From NCBI RefSeq assembly GCF_039555335.1, contig NC_092628.1, positions 70,647,706 through 70,711,705 of the forward strand: 64,000 nt of DNA. The letters run 5' to 3'. Source of the DNA: Amphiura filiformis (Eukaryota > Echinodermata > Ophiuroidea > Amphilepidida > Amphiuridae). The position numbers and the translations under genes were made by a program. Below the pieces are notes generated by a model. It searched no databases, had not been told where the DNA came from, and worked only from the letters and a program-made list of their open reading frames with translations. Below are positions 46,516 through 57,911 of this stretch, piece by piece (the first letter of the stretch is position 1; the number at the start of each line of letters is the position of its first letter).

Positions 46516-49500
46516 CTGCAATGACATTAATTAGTAAAAATTAATTAGCTCTTCCTGTATAACATGTTATTCTTGTATCAGTTTATGCATTAATACATGT
46601 AGTAAACCACATGTATGATGTTGCAAGCTCAAAGCATCATTGCAACCATAACAAAAATTCTATCAAGATGGACTCTAATGTTTTGGTCCTAAACCACCAT
46701 TGTAGAACAAACCCTTCCAACATATAGTCTCTTCTGTTGTATATATATGATGCTTGACTACTTGGCATCACAATCATATACATATACTCTATACTTGGTC
46801 CAAAATGTTATGTTTTTATTAAACAATTATGTGTTTCTTATATCAAACTTGTACTGTTCTCACTTACTGCATACCTCTACACTCTGTGTTACCAGTCCGT
46901 ACAACCTCTACCTTTTGTACATCCCTACCCCTCCTCCATGTCAAATGAGGTATTTCAGCATGAAAGTTCAAATAAAATAAAGATTTATACCAAGCAGTGC
47001 TTATGGGCTGAACATATATCACAGACCTACTTTCACTTCTGTTTCACAGGGGCCTTCCAATACTTCAGTTCTACAAAATTATCATTAAGACTTATTTTGG
47101 AATTTTTTGACACATACATGTATCATTATGTAGCTTTGTGACATCTTAGCCCTCAACATATTCTGTTTTGAGATAATTTTAAACAATTTATGATAAATTT
47201 AATTCACATATCCCAATTATGTATTGCAAATTTTGGTATTTTAGCACACTGAATACATCCCTTCCTACCTGATGAGATGATAGTCTGTCTTGTACTGTCT
47301 CACTTCTCTGTAGTTGACACCATTCATCATCTTGCCTTTACGTCCTCCATGTAACAGCTGGTCATCCATAAAACTGTGCTCACCCTGCATGCAAAGATAA
47401 TGAAATGGTACTCATTGGCAGGTACTCTTGTGGCAGTGTTAGCCATAATTAGCATAATTTATAAGATTTTGATCAAATTTTAATTTTGTTATTCTTTTGC
47501 CAAAAATTCAGAAATTCAGAATGCTTTGCTCTCTTGAGAACCACTAACTTTAGATTTTGACTAGTTGGTACAATATGTGGCCCTTGGAATATTTTCTATA
47601 AGATGCATGTATAACTTACCTATATACAGTGTGGAATAATGAGTGTACTGATGGGGAACTTGCAGTGTGACTCTTCCCTTTGGCCATTTAACTTCCTTTG
47701 GCCTCATCCGTGAAAACAATTGTCCATATGTGTATCTGCAAATAAGGTATATTGCTGATCGAGATTGATGAACAAAATTAGTGTGATGCATGCTGGGTAT
47801 GAAAAGGGCTCAAAAGCTATCAAATTTGTCACCAGAGATTGCGAATTTGAGCCCTTTTCCTTCCCAGCATGCATCACTTTTGCCCATCAATCGCTATCAG
47901 CAATAAACCTTATTGCATGTACATACATGTACAACTGTTGAAATACAATCAGTCAGCAGGACAATGTGGCAATGTAACTCTGTAAATTTGTCAATGTTGT
48001 ATATAATTGAAAAATTGTATTGATCAAGAATAAATGACAACATTATTCTTGATGATGAGGGCAACTTGAATAATTCTCATAATTAAAGTTAATTGATCCA
48101 TAATGTTGAAATATTCAGATAAAAATACTATTCTTCTGAATGCAGAACCTGTGATGAAAGTATACCTCAACCTACCTTGCATTTCAGATCACTTGCTTTC
48201 GTATAGCTGTTATTCTGAACTAAATTTACTAGGTCTTTGTACACACTTCTTTGATCTGAAAAATGAAAAGTATAAAAAACCTGTCAAAAACAGACTCAAA
48301 ACAGACATTGTCCCTTTTTTTACAAAAAGTTCTGAGGGTGTAAAAAGATTTTCACCTTATATTTCAAGACAATCATCTTGGCATTGAGTTAGAATGGCTG
48401 TGACATTGCGAATGGCTACTGAATTTGCATATTTGAAAATTACAGAACAGTGGAGCCTAGTATGATATAATTAAAGGCAGAGATAAATGCAAGTTATCGC
48501 GTCTGATGTCACTGTCAATTACGATCCTTGATTGGTTTACACAGGTTAACAAGCGCGTAAAAGGAAGACCGATCTATCTGGTGCTGATCGGAGAAAAGGA
48601 ATAGCAGCAAATGGCGAAAAAGTTCGTACGTTTACAAGGCAAAAAGCAGCTTTTCTAGGGATTGTGGACATGGTGCCTTCACCAAAGAAAGTTTCTTACT
48701 ATAAAGCCCTAACTTTTGAGATGGTTTGCATGTCGAAAGGTGCAAAATCAACAATAAGAAGCCCGGTTATAAATCCGCGTTCAGCAAGTCATCATCACGA
48801 CACTTGTAAACAAACCGTGCTCGAGTTTGATTGACAGGTGACGTCAGACGCGATAAATTGTCTTTATCTTTGTCTTTCATTATAGGAATTACCATATGTT
48901 TAACATCATCACACACACCCCACACTCACCCCCCCCCCTACTCATATGTGTGTCCAACTGGGGGCTTTTTTTGACAAGCGGGACTTTTTTATGAGTTGTG
49001 TGTTAACTGGGGACTTTTGTGTGTCGACTGGGGACTTTTATGGGCCAAACTCCTACCAATCGGGGGCCTGTGTATTTTTATGTTTAGTACAAGTGGGGAC
49101 CTCACCTTACCCCTGAGAGTACCCAGTTGTAGTAATGTTTTTGGTTGACATTTTCACTCATAGGGGGAGCCCTAGCCCAAGTATTACGACTGGGGAAATC
49201 CCCACTTGTAGCGAAGTCCCAGTTAGTGGGAAAAAACAAATAAAAAATCCTCATTCGTAGCGTTTACGAACTCACCCCCCCCCCCACACCAGGGGTAGCA
49301 TTAAGGTCCGAAAGTCGGGGGTTGTTTTCCCGTGTTTTCACTCCCGAGCTTGCAGAAAATCCAAATACATGGGGTGAAAATTAAATCTTGGGGGTGAAAA
49401 ATATTTTGCAGTGTAGTCAGGGGTAGGAGTAAGGTCCAAAAGTAGAGGGTTAGACTTCACCCCTGAGCTTGCACATTCCCAATATACATGTATGGAGGGT

Positions 49501-49816
49501 GAAAAATTAATATTTTTTTAATTTAGGGGGTCATTCACCCCCGAACGGGGGTTAACGCTACCCCTGCCCCACACACACACACCCCTACCAAAGCTTTGTG
49601 TTCTAATTCACACATTACATGTAGTACTTTTTGCAGTTTGTCCAATATTGCATAATTATTACATCCGCTAAATGTACAATCCAATATGTTGCTGCCACAA
49701 TCAAAATTCAATCATTTTGAACACAAAATTTGGAAGAGCTTACTAGAATCTCCAATGACCACAAGAAATTTGTTCCACAGCAATTTGCTAACATCTTCTT
49801 GAAGAAAGATGTCCAT
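45168..49816 (-). CDS. PCED1: PC-esterase domain-containing protein (PCED1/FAM113 family), four exons, complete
   Basis: The family belongs to the GDSL/SGNH-like acyl-esterase group; its substrate is not established. Exons on the minus strand: 49816-49744, 48255-48176, 47384-47269, 46515-45168, with phases 1, 0 and 2 at the junctions. The total is 1617 nt, 538 codons plus stop. The ATG at 49816 is the first after an in-frame TAA at 49831-49829. Residues 11-24 (KLLWNKFLVVIGDS) carry the block-I GDS serine motif, followed by NQRSVYKDLV. IIMNSCLWD (around 117-126) is the Asn block, and DGVHWNHQAH (from Asp226, His229) is the catalytic DxxH block. After about residue 255 the protein is a disordered Ser/Pro/Lys tail with repeated NRPKS/NRPSS motifs and a Pro/Gln/Tyr-rich end. 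No signal peptide or membrane segment is seen, so a cytosolic or nuclear location is inferred. Whether it is orthologous to PCED1A or PCED1B is not decided. Confidence 0.92.
46516..47268 (-). other. PCED1: PCED1 intron 3
   Basis: AT-rich intron bounded by GTAGGA and TTGCAG on the minus strand; no other feature recognised. Confidence 0.7.
47269..47384 (-). CDS. PCED1: PCED1 exon 3
   Basis: 116 nt, phase 0 in and 2 out: GEHSFMDDQLLHGGRKGKMM and on to YKTDYHLIR. The GE.SF..DQL and YREVRQ motifs are typical of the family. Donor CAG|GTAGGA. Confidence 0.92.
47620..47735 (-). other. PCED1: Candidate cryptic or poison exon in PCED1 intron 2
   Basis: On the minus strand a 116-nt stretch is bounded by CCTTATTTGCAG and ATAG|GTAAGTT, both good splice signals. 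Spliced between exons 2 and 3 it would be read in phase 0 and hit TAA after 15 codons, and its length is not a multiple of three. It would therefore truncate the protein. There is no homology support. Confidence 0.35.
47738..47916. mobile_element. Fold-back MITE in PCED1 intron 2
   Basis: The ends GCAAATAAGG and its inverse CCTTATTGC enclose arms of about 75 bp. These share TATTGCTGAT, GATGCATGCTGGGTA/GAAGG and AAAAGGGCTCAAA in inverse. The loop is about 25 bp. The left end overlaps the acceptor of the candidate exon at 47620-47735. Confidence 0.85.
48176..48255 (-). CDS. PCED1: PCED1 exon 2
   Basis: 80 nt. It completes an Asn codon and encodes QRSVYKDLVNLVQNN, then SYTKASDLKCK. The acceptor is CTTTTCATTTTTCAG and the donor AAG|GTAGGT. 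The plus-strand ORF at 48103-48387 is its shadow. Confidence 0.9.
48466..48884 (+). mobile_element. Longest member of the GCGTCTGA terminal-repeat family, in PCED1 intron 1
   Basis: The left end TATAATTAAAGGCAGAGATA, then TTATCGCGTCTGATGTCA, is mirrored on the right (TGACGTCAGACGCGATAAAT, then CTTTATCTTTGTCTTTCATT). Terminal repeats are about 45 bp. The interior is the reverse complement of 34846-35160. No transposase is visible in 419 bp. Confidence 0.88.
48900..49620. repeat. Low-complexity C/G-run and CA-rich stretch in PCED1 intron 1
   Basis: It holds poly-C runs with CACACAC near 48920-48940, 49275-49290 and 49560-49585. Recurring phrases include ACTGGGGACTTTT (three times) and AGTCGGGGGT/GGGGTGAAAA. 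No gene is visible. Confidence 0.6.
49744..49816 (-). CDS. PCED1: PCED1 exon 1
   Basis: 73 coding nt with 24 codons from the ATG, ending VVIGDS, then A of a split codon. Donor CTA|GTAAGC on the minus strand. Confidence 0.88.
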
Positions 49817-49831
49817 TATGGTCCAATGTTA

Positions 49832-50034
49832 TACAGGCTTCAAGTTAGGCTTCACAGCTCCCTCAAGTTCTGGATTTTACCTTTGTAAACAGAATATCAT
49901 AATTACATTATTGAATAAAAACAATATGGGTGCACATAGATCAAAGAAATAAAAGACAATGTTAAAATCTATCATCCAATTGAACTCCTCTTCTTCCACT
50001 TCATGATAAGAAAACATATTTATCTGAAATATGT
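49832..50034 (-). other. Region immediately upstream of PCED1 ATG
   Basis: It probably contains the PCED1 5' UTR and promoter, but no TATA box or initiator stands out. An upstream splice donor cannot be ruled out. Confidence 0.35.
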
Positions 50035-50825
50035 TTAAGGTGGTTCTGGACCCATTTTGGAAGTGCTCTATTTATGTTTTAAACATATTAATTGAGTAGG
50101 GCAGAGAACACTGATCCATATGCCTTTTGTTTGAAGCTAATCGGACATACGGTTTTCATAATACATACATTTTAAATGTCTTTGTATTGTATTGTTTTTA
50201 TCAATAATCAATACAGTTAATGAGCTAATATGACTTGAAAGTGCTCATTAATATGTAATTTTTTGCCAATATTTTGCTAAAATCCAATGCATAAATGTTC
50301 ATAACATTTTTATTTAACAGAATATTGGTTTCAAACTTGGTCAAAGTGTTCCTAATGACTTCCAGATAATTTATGCATAATTAATGAGCTAGCCGCCCTA
50401 ATTTGCATAATTAATTAGCATTTATGCAAATTAGCTCATTAATTATGCAAATATGCAAATGAGGGGGCGGCTTCACTATATAATACATTAGAACAAATTA
50501 GAAACACTTTGACCAAGTTTAAAGGAAAAAGTATGCAAAAAAAAAAAACCCTAAACATTTATGCATTGATTTTTAGCAAAAAAAAAAAAAAAATTACATA
50601 TTAATGAGCCTTTACAGTCCTTTTAGCTCATTAACTATATTGATTATTGATAAAAACAATAAGATACAAAGAAAATATAATTTGATGTAGTATAGAAACC
50701 GTGTGTCGATTTGCTTCAAACAAAAGGCATATTGATCAGTGTACTTTACCCTACTCAATTAATCTGTTTAAAACATGCTCAAAGCATTTCCTTATTTCTA
50801 GAAAATGCATCCAATACCACCTTAA
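50035..50825. mobile_element. Long palindromic element flanked by TTAA, about 790 bp
   Basis: It starts TTAAGGTGGTTCTGG and ends CCAATACCACCTTAA, with TTAA at 50035-50038 and 50822-50825. The arms of about 370 bp mirror each other: TGCCTTTTGTTTGAAGCWAAT, TGATTATTGATAAAAACAAT, CATTAATATGTAATTTTTTG, CACTTTGACCAAGTTT. The centre is rich in TTTGCATAATTAAT-type repeats. Confidence 0.9.
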
Positions 50826-51676
50826 AAGTATGATTGGTGAGTCGAGGTAGTCACCACACAGGATCCGCAAAAAACTATTTTATAGATCCTTATTACATGC
50901 TATTTCAGTTTGACACAGGAGACATACTGCCTCTAAAAAAATAAAGTTAAAAATTGGAAGTTTTTTTGGTTTTGTTTATTTGTTGATGTTTTTTTCAAAG
51001 CTGGATAAAGAAATACATTTTAATTACAGTTGCTTCCATTGAACAACCCATGCCTTGAATTTGCATACATTGCTGACTGCCCAATAGACAGAAAAGTACC
51101 CATAATTTCAAACTAATTTGTATCTATAAACTTATTTTTACAAACTACCTTGTATATAAATATCTCAAAACATGGTTTTACTTTTTTGAATTTTGATGAC
51201 AAATTTTCACACAAAATGGTTGAAAAATGCTCAATTCTGCAAAACAAATGAAAATAAAAGCCTTTTGTACACAAATTTCAACCATTTTTTGGTGAAGTTG
51301 GTCAAAATTTCAAAAGCATTCAAATTCCTAGATTCACTTTTCAGAAATTAATGAAAAAAAATTACTGAGAATTTTTTTTGTTACGTTGCCTTATATAAAA
51401 TTGGGGTCAAAATGTGTTTTTATTTATTTTAAAAAACCCAAACTGCTTATTTCGCCCTAATTTGACCTCACAGATTCGTTAAGTCTTTGTCATTCTAATA
51501 CCGTATATGCGCATTGCTATGTGAATTCCAATTTAGCGTATAGCACTACGTATTGGCACATAGCTTTTTACCAAATGTGTCTGAGACAGAATTTCTTTAT
51601 TTTTTTGGTCTTTGACCAACAATTTAGCAGTTTAATATGATGAGGCCCAAAGATTTCCATAATTCCAGGGTTAAAG
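50826..51676. other. Intergenic, no feature recognised
   Basis: AT-rich sequence without a gene. The stretch at about 51500-51600 (TATAGCACTACG, AATGTGTCTGAGAC) has a diverged partner near 53350-53420. Confidence 0.45.
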
Positions 51677-51678
51677 TA

Positions 51679-52117
51679 GAGTCCGAAGTTTACCGTTTTC
51701 TAAAATCCATTTTCCGTGTTGTAATCCGTGTTGTAAAATTTGTAAATCCACATTTTATGAAGAAAGCTTAAAATGTATTAACAATGATTTATGAATGATA
51801 TTAAAATGTTCAATATCACGATTAATATGCTATGATTGGAATATTCTCACGATAATAGGCCCGACTGTTACGATGTTTGGATAGATAGGGGGTTTGGATA
51901 GATAGGGCCTTGGCATTGGCAATATACCTTTATTTTGGTATTATTAAACAGTATTTTTTTATCATAAAAATTGACACCTCACAAGATTGTTTTAAACATT
52001 TGTTTCTCTTCTCTTTTAACATTTTTTGTCATGTCATACAAAAATGTCACTTTCTGTGTTGTACCTCCGATTCCGTTTTTTTTTTCTGTTTTCCGTAAAA
52101 CAGAAAACTTTGGACTC
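51679..52117. mobile_element. MITE with GAGTCCRAAGTTT ends and TA target site
   Basis: Left TAGAGTCCGAAGTTTACCGT is mirrored by right AAACTTTGGACTCTA. TA lies at 51677-51678 and 52118-52119. The ends also share a TTTTCCGT motif. Confidence 0.78.
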
Positions 52118-52119
52118 TA

Positions 52120-53102
52120 GGTTAAAGACCAACATTAAAGCAAAAATATGATAGTCATACCCACATGACCCAAGTTTACACATGGGACAATGTTTTATTT
52201 TTTAAAGGATTATCTACAATATTCTGCTGTACACGCATGCATGCTTGTTCGTTTCTTGAGGGCATAAACATTTTTAACAACTATTTTATAGTTTTTAGCA
52301 TGAAAATATATGATTGAACCCATTACTTACCAGAACATTTTGTGATTCTTATTTCATACTGGTAATACAATGAATAACAAAAAATAACAAGTAAGTACAT
52401 GATTAAAAAACTCACAAATAGTAATTAACAAAAAAAATAATAATGGGCAGGATTAAAAACTTTATTTTCCTTCATTTTCCCTACCCTGCAGGCTGCAATC
52501 GCACATCCAGGACACCGGGCATGTCCAGCTCTTGACCAATCAGAAATGCAGAAATCATGTAATTTTAGCAGGTAGATGAAACTAGTACATGTCTGAATTG
52601 TAGGCCTATACAGAGTGGAATACCTGTAATCCTGTCAACATTCAACTCTTATTTTAATCTTTATAGCTACAGACGGTACATGTATTTTTGTTTTCTTTCT
52701 GAATTGCAAATGCCTGATCAGGCAAGTGATCTAGCTCCCCTCTCCCCCCTAAAAAATTGCCCCAAGACAATCTGACCTGGGGGCCGGGGCCATGTCCGAA
52801 ATAAGGAAAATATGGAGGTTGTCCCAAGGACAACTAAATTATAAATTCTGCTGTTCAAAACATTTTGGTTGTCCCCAAAATGTATCATCATTGACTTGAG
52901 TGCAAAAAATCAAATTTGTTTCATGTCTTTTACTCTGGAAAATCCGTAGCCACAAAGTGATAAACAAGAGGACAAGTGCTTAAATTTTGAACACTAGTGC
53001 CGAAACATGCGAGTCATCAGAACCTGAAAAAGTGGCATCCTGAACATTGTGCTTCACTGAGACAGTCTTTAATGTTATGTTACAATCTTACACATGAATT
53101 AA
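52120..53102. other. Intergenic, no feature recognised
   Basis: No gene or defined repeat; only C-rich and T-rich short runs near 52738-52800. Confidence 0.45.
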
Positions 53103-53276
53103 TTGGTGTCAGCAGCACCAGGAGGGGACATGGGGGGGGGGAGTGAATTTCATGTGGGGCAAAATCAACAAATTTTGCACAAAATTGCTGCAAAAAGTGG
53201 ACATTTTCGTAATTTTGTGTTTTTACAGGGGGTAACCGGGGAGGGGGAAAGAATTCTGAAGGGGGCCGCCACTGAT
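53103..53276. mobile_element. GGCGGCACCAG-type repeat, copy 2
   Basis: It shares the interior AAGTGGACATTTTCGTAATT and flanking G-runs with 8044-8160. Its left end GTGTCAGCAGCACCAGG corresponds to the right end of copy 1. Short ORFs on both strands here are not genes. Confidence 0.65.
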
Positions 53277-55990
53277 TGGTGTACATGTGTCAATGTGCTA
53301 TTGCATTTTGTGCATCATGCCACATGGCATGATTGATGTGTATACGACGCTAAGGCAGAAGAAAGTATGTCTCAGACATATTTGGTAAAAAAGCTAAGTG
53401 CTATACATTTTTTATTTTTTTATTTTTTTTAAGAATATGAGCTATGCGATATTTTTATTTATTATTTTTTTTACAGTCAAGGCACAATATTTATAAAAAA
53501 ATGTACTTTTTAATATATTCAAATACAGAAACATATATATCTAATATACACAATGAATAGTTTTGTTTGGTCTCTTTTGCAATCATGACAAAATATGTAC
53601 AAAAAACAACAACCGAACTGCAAAGAAGACAAAATCGTTATGAAAAAATGAACATGGGGGAAAAAAAAAAACGGAAAAAATTTGCAAATTAAAATTTTAA
53701 GCGTTTCCATACTGTTTTCCTAAGGCTAAGCCTTTTTAGAGCGTTTTATTTAAAAGGTGCCCCATGAATGTGTGCCAAAATTGCTTCCCCCCCCCCTCTC
53801 GGCTGGCCAAAATTTCTTGCCCCCCCCTCCCCAAATTTTACCCTCCCCAGGGCTCATAATTTAATATTGCACAGCACTAACATGATATCAGGCAAATGAT
53901 GCGCCATTCCTGCCCGGACATACCTGTGGGATTGGTCCTATTCCTCACCCTTGAATGTTCAGTGTGGATCGAATCCATGAGTTCCTACAGTCACCGATGA
54001 CCGGGCCGATGACACACATTCGATGGGTACGGGTGTACTTGAATGTTCAAATTCATACAAAAGTCAAAACTATACAATTTAATAATCAGTGAAACATCCC
54101 TGAATTAATGGAACTGAATAATATTTCATTTGGCAAAGCCTCAATCCTTCTTCTTCTTCCTTATAAGTGCCTCCCTCATATGTATGAGTATTGTCGCACT
54201 GCGTACAGACAAGCTGTACTTATTTTTTACTCTGGAACCTAGAGTAGATGAGTGTATTTTGAAGTACAGTCAACATCACATCAATGAAATGAATGTAACA
54301 GCCCATGTACATGACATAAGATTTCACATTTGAGCATTAAAAATAGTCTGTGAAAAGTTGCACAGCACCAGCAGAGTCTTTATGAAGAAGATCATGAAGA
54401 TTGCACTCAGTTTAAAAATTAGTCTGCAAAAATGTACTTCAAAAATCATATGCAAAAAATTAGGCCTATTTACTAGCTTGACTATCGATACGACCTAAAA
54501 ATTAATGTGAACTAATAGACCATCTCAACAAATAAATCGAAGTCAATGGTCAACCACCTTGCAGTACATGCATGCAGAGTACTCTCGCTCTCTTGAACTT
54601 GCAAAATACTGCAGTAGAGCTTGAACTATTTGACATGTTTGATGATACTTACGAATTACGGTGAGCTAAATAAACTTCTCTTCGGTTGATTAGACCTAAA
54701 GATCACTGATCATCATTGTCATGTGTGCAGCATGCAATATGTCGTGTTTTGTCATCTATACTAAGAAGTCCTTTCTACAACAGATCTTCACTGTTTATTT
54801 TAGTGATTTAGCAGGCCATTCAATGAGATCATTTTGACAACTTTTTCATGCTGCCGCTCATTCGCTACTACAGATCCTCTTTGCAACACTAACTTGGGAA
54901 CAGGTCGAGTCCGTGAGTGAAGATTGAAGTGCTGTAGGAGAGAGTAATTAGGCCGATGATTACTTTTCCATTGATCCTTGAGCATGATTTATTGATCTGT
55001 TTAAAGGCCAACATGATGCCTTGACCTCAAGTTCATTTTTCACAAGGAGTGTTCTTTATACAATATATTAAAAGTTTTATAGTGCCGAGCTTTGGTGGGG
55101 AAAAATTTATATAAAAAAACCCTTATTTCTCTTCATTGAACTCGGACGAAAGGGCAAAAAAAGTTTTAAAAAACGCGAGTAAGGGAGTGTTCATTAATAC
55201 TTTGCGGGGGCTGTTAAAATGGGAGGGGTGACCAAAAATCCCGGGCCAAAAATGTTTTGGACCTTAAAAGTTTTCCGCTTTAAACCCCAAAATTTCCGCG
55301 CGCTTCGCGCGCATTCAGACTCTCTATATCGACTTTGGACATGGGCAAGTTTTGCTTTTGTTTGACAAAATGATGGCACTAGTGCAATAGGCCTATAACA
55401 TTAAAGATATGATCACGAACATGTAACATCTGGGTTGGTCTATAGGAAATACCGGCATTTCTATCATAGAATTTGATATCTCTACAAGTAGGCCTACCGT
55501 AGGCAACAAACATGATTATGCACCAATCTGATCAAAAATTGGGAAAAATACAACTAAATCAAGAAAATATTGCAAACTTGGATTTCTATGAACTGCACAC
55601 TTGTCAGTTGTCACTTCAGTATATAGACCTAGGCCTATTAGGCCTACTATTTCTCATTGCGGAATTATTTCACTCCATGAGGTTGGTGTAATAATTATGT
55701 AGGCCTAGGCCTACATAGGGCCTAGACGTGTAGGGCATTATGGGCATAGGCCTACCCGCTCAGGGCCGTGTGGTGAATTTTCCGGGAATTTTTAAAATGG
55801 TCTGCCAAAAATCCCCCTTCAAAAAACCTTTGCCCCCCCATTGTTTTTGACGTGCCAAACAACCTTCGCCCCCCCCTTTTTTTTTTTTTGACGTACCAAA
55901 AATGTGCCCCCCCAGCCTTTACACATGCAGGATTTTGGGAAACTAAATTTAAGGGTTCCGTGGCTCGGATAATGAAATTTGCACAGTAGC
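53277..55990. other. Intergenic stretch between PCED1 and the palindrome at 56 kb
   Basis: No gene could be supported. It contains poly-C runs near 53785-53830 and 55865-55915, AGGCCTA clusters (55490-55755) and a perfect hairpin CGCGCGCTTCGCGCGC near 55297-55312. Confidence 0.5.
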
Positions 55991-56004
55991 TAGACCTATT
56001 TTTG

Positions 56005-56670
56005 TACATCAGACACACCAAATTGCATTTTGAATATACGAGGACTATCCTTCTGAGTGATAGGCCCATCAAATAATAATTTTGATATTTTGAAAGTCGC
56101 GATATAGCCTAATACAAATTTTATGACAAATTATTAGAAAATGATAGTTTTTAACATTTAACAGTCCTCAAAGTAAAATTTATGATATGAGCTGCATAAA
56201 GTGAAAGTGTAGGCTATGTAGCTGGGATGAAAAGCCGTCCATCATTTGAAAAAAATTTTGACCTTCGAAATTTTTGGAAGTAGGCCTATATAGTGAATAG
56301 ATTTTTTTCCCAAAACGCCAACAAAAAAAAAGGTCTTTTTGAGAAAAAATTTATATAATAATAGCCTATAATAGACCTATCTTCAATATGAAAGGTCAAC
56401 ATTTTCAATTGATCGTCGGCTTTTTTATCCCAGCTACATACACTTTAAGTACATATCATTAAGCTTAATTAGATTTATAAAGTTTACTTCGAGGACCGTG
56501 CAGCCTGTAGACCTGTAGGCCTATCAAAAATTGTAAAAATATCAAATTTGAATAATTTGTCATAAAATTTGCATTACATCGCGAATTTCAAAATTATTTG
56601 ACATCAGAAGGACATTTTTCGTTCAGAATGCAATTCGACTATATGATATGTCTGATGTGCTTTCATTAGT
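56005..56670. mobile_element. Large imperfect palindrome with AGCTGGGATRAAAAGCCG core
   Basis: The outer arms mirror each other: ACATCAGACAYACC-like ends, GAATTGCATT, ATCCTTCTGA, TTATGACAAATTATT. The inner arms mirror too: TAGCTGGGATGAAAAGCCGT on the left and CGGCTTTTTTATCCCAGCTA on the right. The total is about 665 bp, with no coding capacity. Confidence 0.82.
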
Positions 56671-57159
56671 TTCATATCCCACAAAAATACTGTCCGAACG
56701 CTCATACCAGAGCCCAAACACTTGTTGGGGGGGCTTAAAGGTTTTGACGTTCCGAAGGGGGAGGGCCTGACAAAATTGACCCATGATGCAGTCATGTCTA
56801 CAGTAGAATTCATCTCGACCTTTGCAGGACTTAACCCCATTAAAAGCTATTAAACCAAGATAACACTCATTGAAACAGCTCAACTGATTAAATCGGATCT
56901 TCTCTGGCTGTGCACATGTGACTGTTTTCATGTGCGATATCGCAGTAAAGTTTGTATTATAGCTTCAGTTGGGTAACCGATTATAAAGGAAACGAAAGGA
57001 AACAATGGTATGTGTACTTTTGTTCACGAAATGAGACAATGGCGTGCTTTTTGTAAACCAGCATTCTTGAAAATGAGCAACATAGTGATTGTTGACTTAA
57101 CACGGTTTGGAAATAATTTCTTCATATTTTTGGTGTTATCTGTCGTTTACATATCCTTC

Positions 57160-57472
57160 CTAAAACACAAAAGTACGACCCTCTCCAAACACCTAAATTA
57201 GCTAAAAATTTAGGACATGTTACAAAACTATATTGTCTAGAATTTTAGAAGAGTATACTTTTAATATTGGCCGGTTATTTTTCACACAGCGACGTTAACT
57301 AGGCAATGTACTATTACCTATAACATTAACTAAAACACCAAAGTACGAATATTTCCAAACATCTAAATTAGCTAAAAATTTAGGACATGTTAAAAACTAT
57401 ATTTTCTAGAACTTTAGAAGAGTACTTTTAATATTGGCCGGTTATTTTTCACACAGCGACGTTAACTAGTCA
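57160..57472 (+). repeat. Direct duplication of about 140 bp, two copies
   Basis: TTAGCTAAAAATTTAGGACA recurs at about 57198 and 57368. ATATTGGCCGGTTATTTTTC, then ACACAGCGACGTTAACTAG, recurs at about 57264 and 57431. Offset is about 170 bp and identity is high, implying a recent tandem duplication. Confidence 0.9.
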
Positions 57473-57911
57473 TATCCCCATACACATAACGTAGCGCTAT
57501 ATGTAAAGGTCACGCATCAATGGGAAAGAGCACTGTGTAGTGTGTAGAGGAAAACGGACAGTAACTGCAGTATGCACAAATTTTCCCGGGAAAATTGAGT
57601 TCATATGCTTTTCTAATCAGCCAATTCAGCATTTAATCGATTCTGTGCCCCCTCCAAGAGGAGAAACCACAAATTTTAGCGCGCTTCGCGCGCATTTCAA
57701 CACAAATACATAATACCGTTTTAAGACCGAAGCTCTATACTTGATTATACCAAATAAGTGGTATTTGTGAAAATTCGACCACTCGCCTATCACTAGCGAG
57801 TGATTAACCTGTCGCCTTTAAAATCTAGACGGCAAGGCCTGAAAACCGCAATTGTTTCAATATTAAAATGATCCGTTTTGTTGGGTCCGCTTTTGGGGAC
57901 ACAGTGACCCC

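Noticed and set aside
48103..48387. 94-codon plus-strand ORF
   Set aside because: It overlaps PCED1 exon 2 on the other strand, which encodes the conserved QRSVYKDLV motif.
53960..54040. tRNA-like B-box (GTGGATCGAATCCAT)
   Set aside because: No matching acceptor stem, D arm or anticodon arm could be folded around it; at most a SINE remnant.
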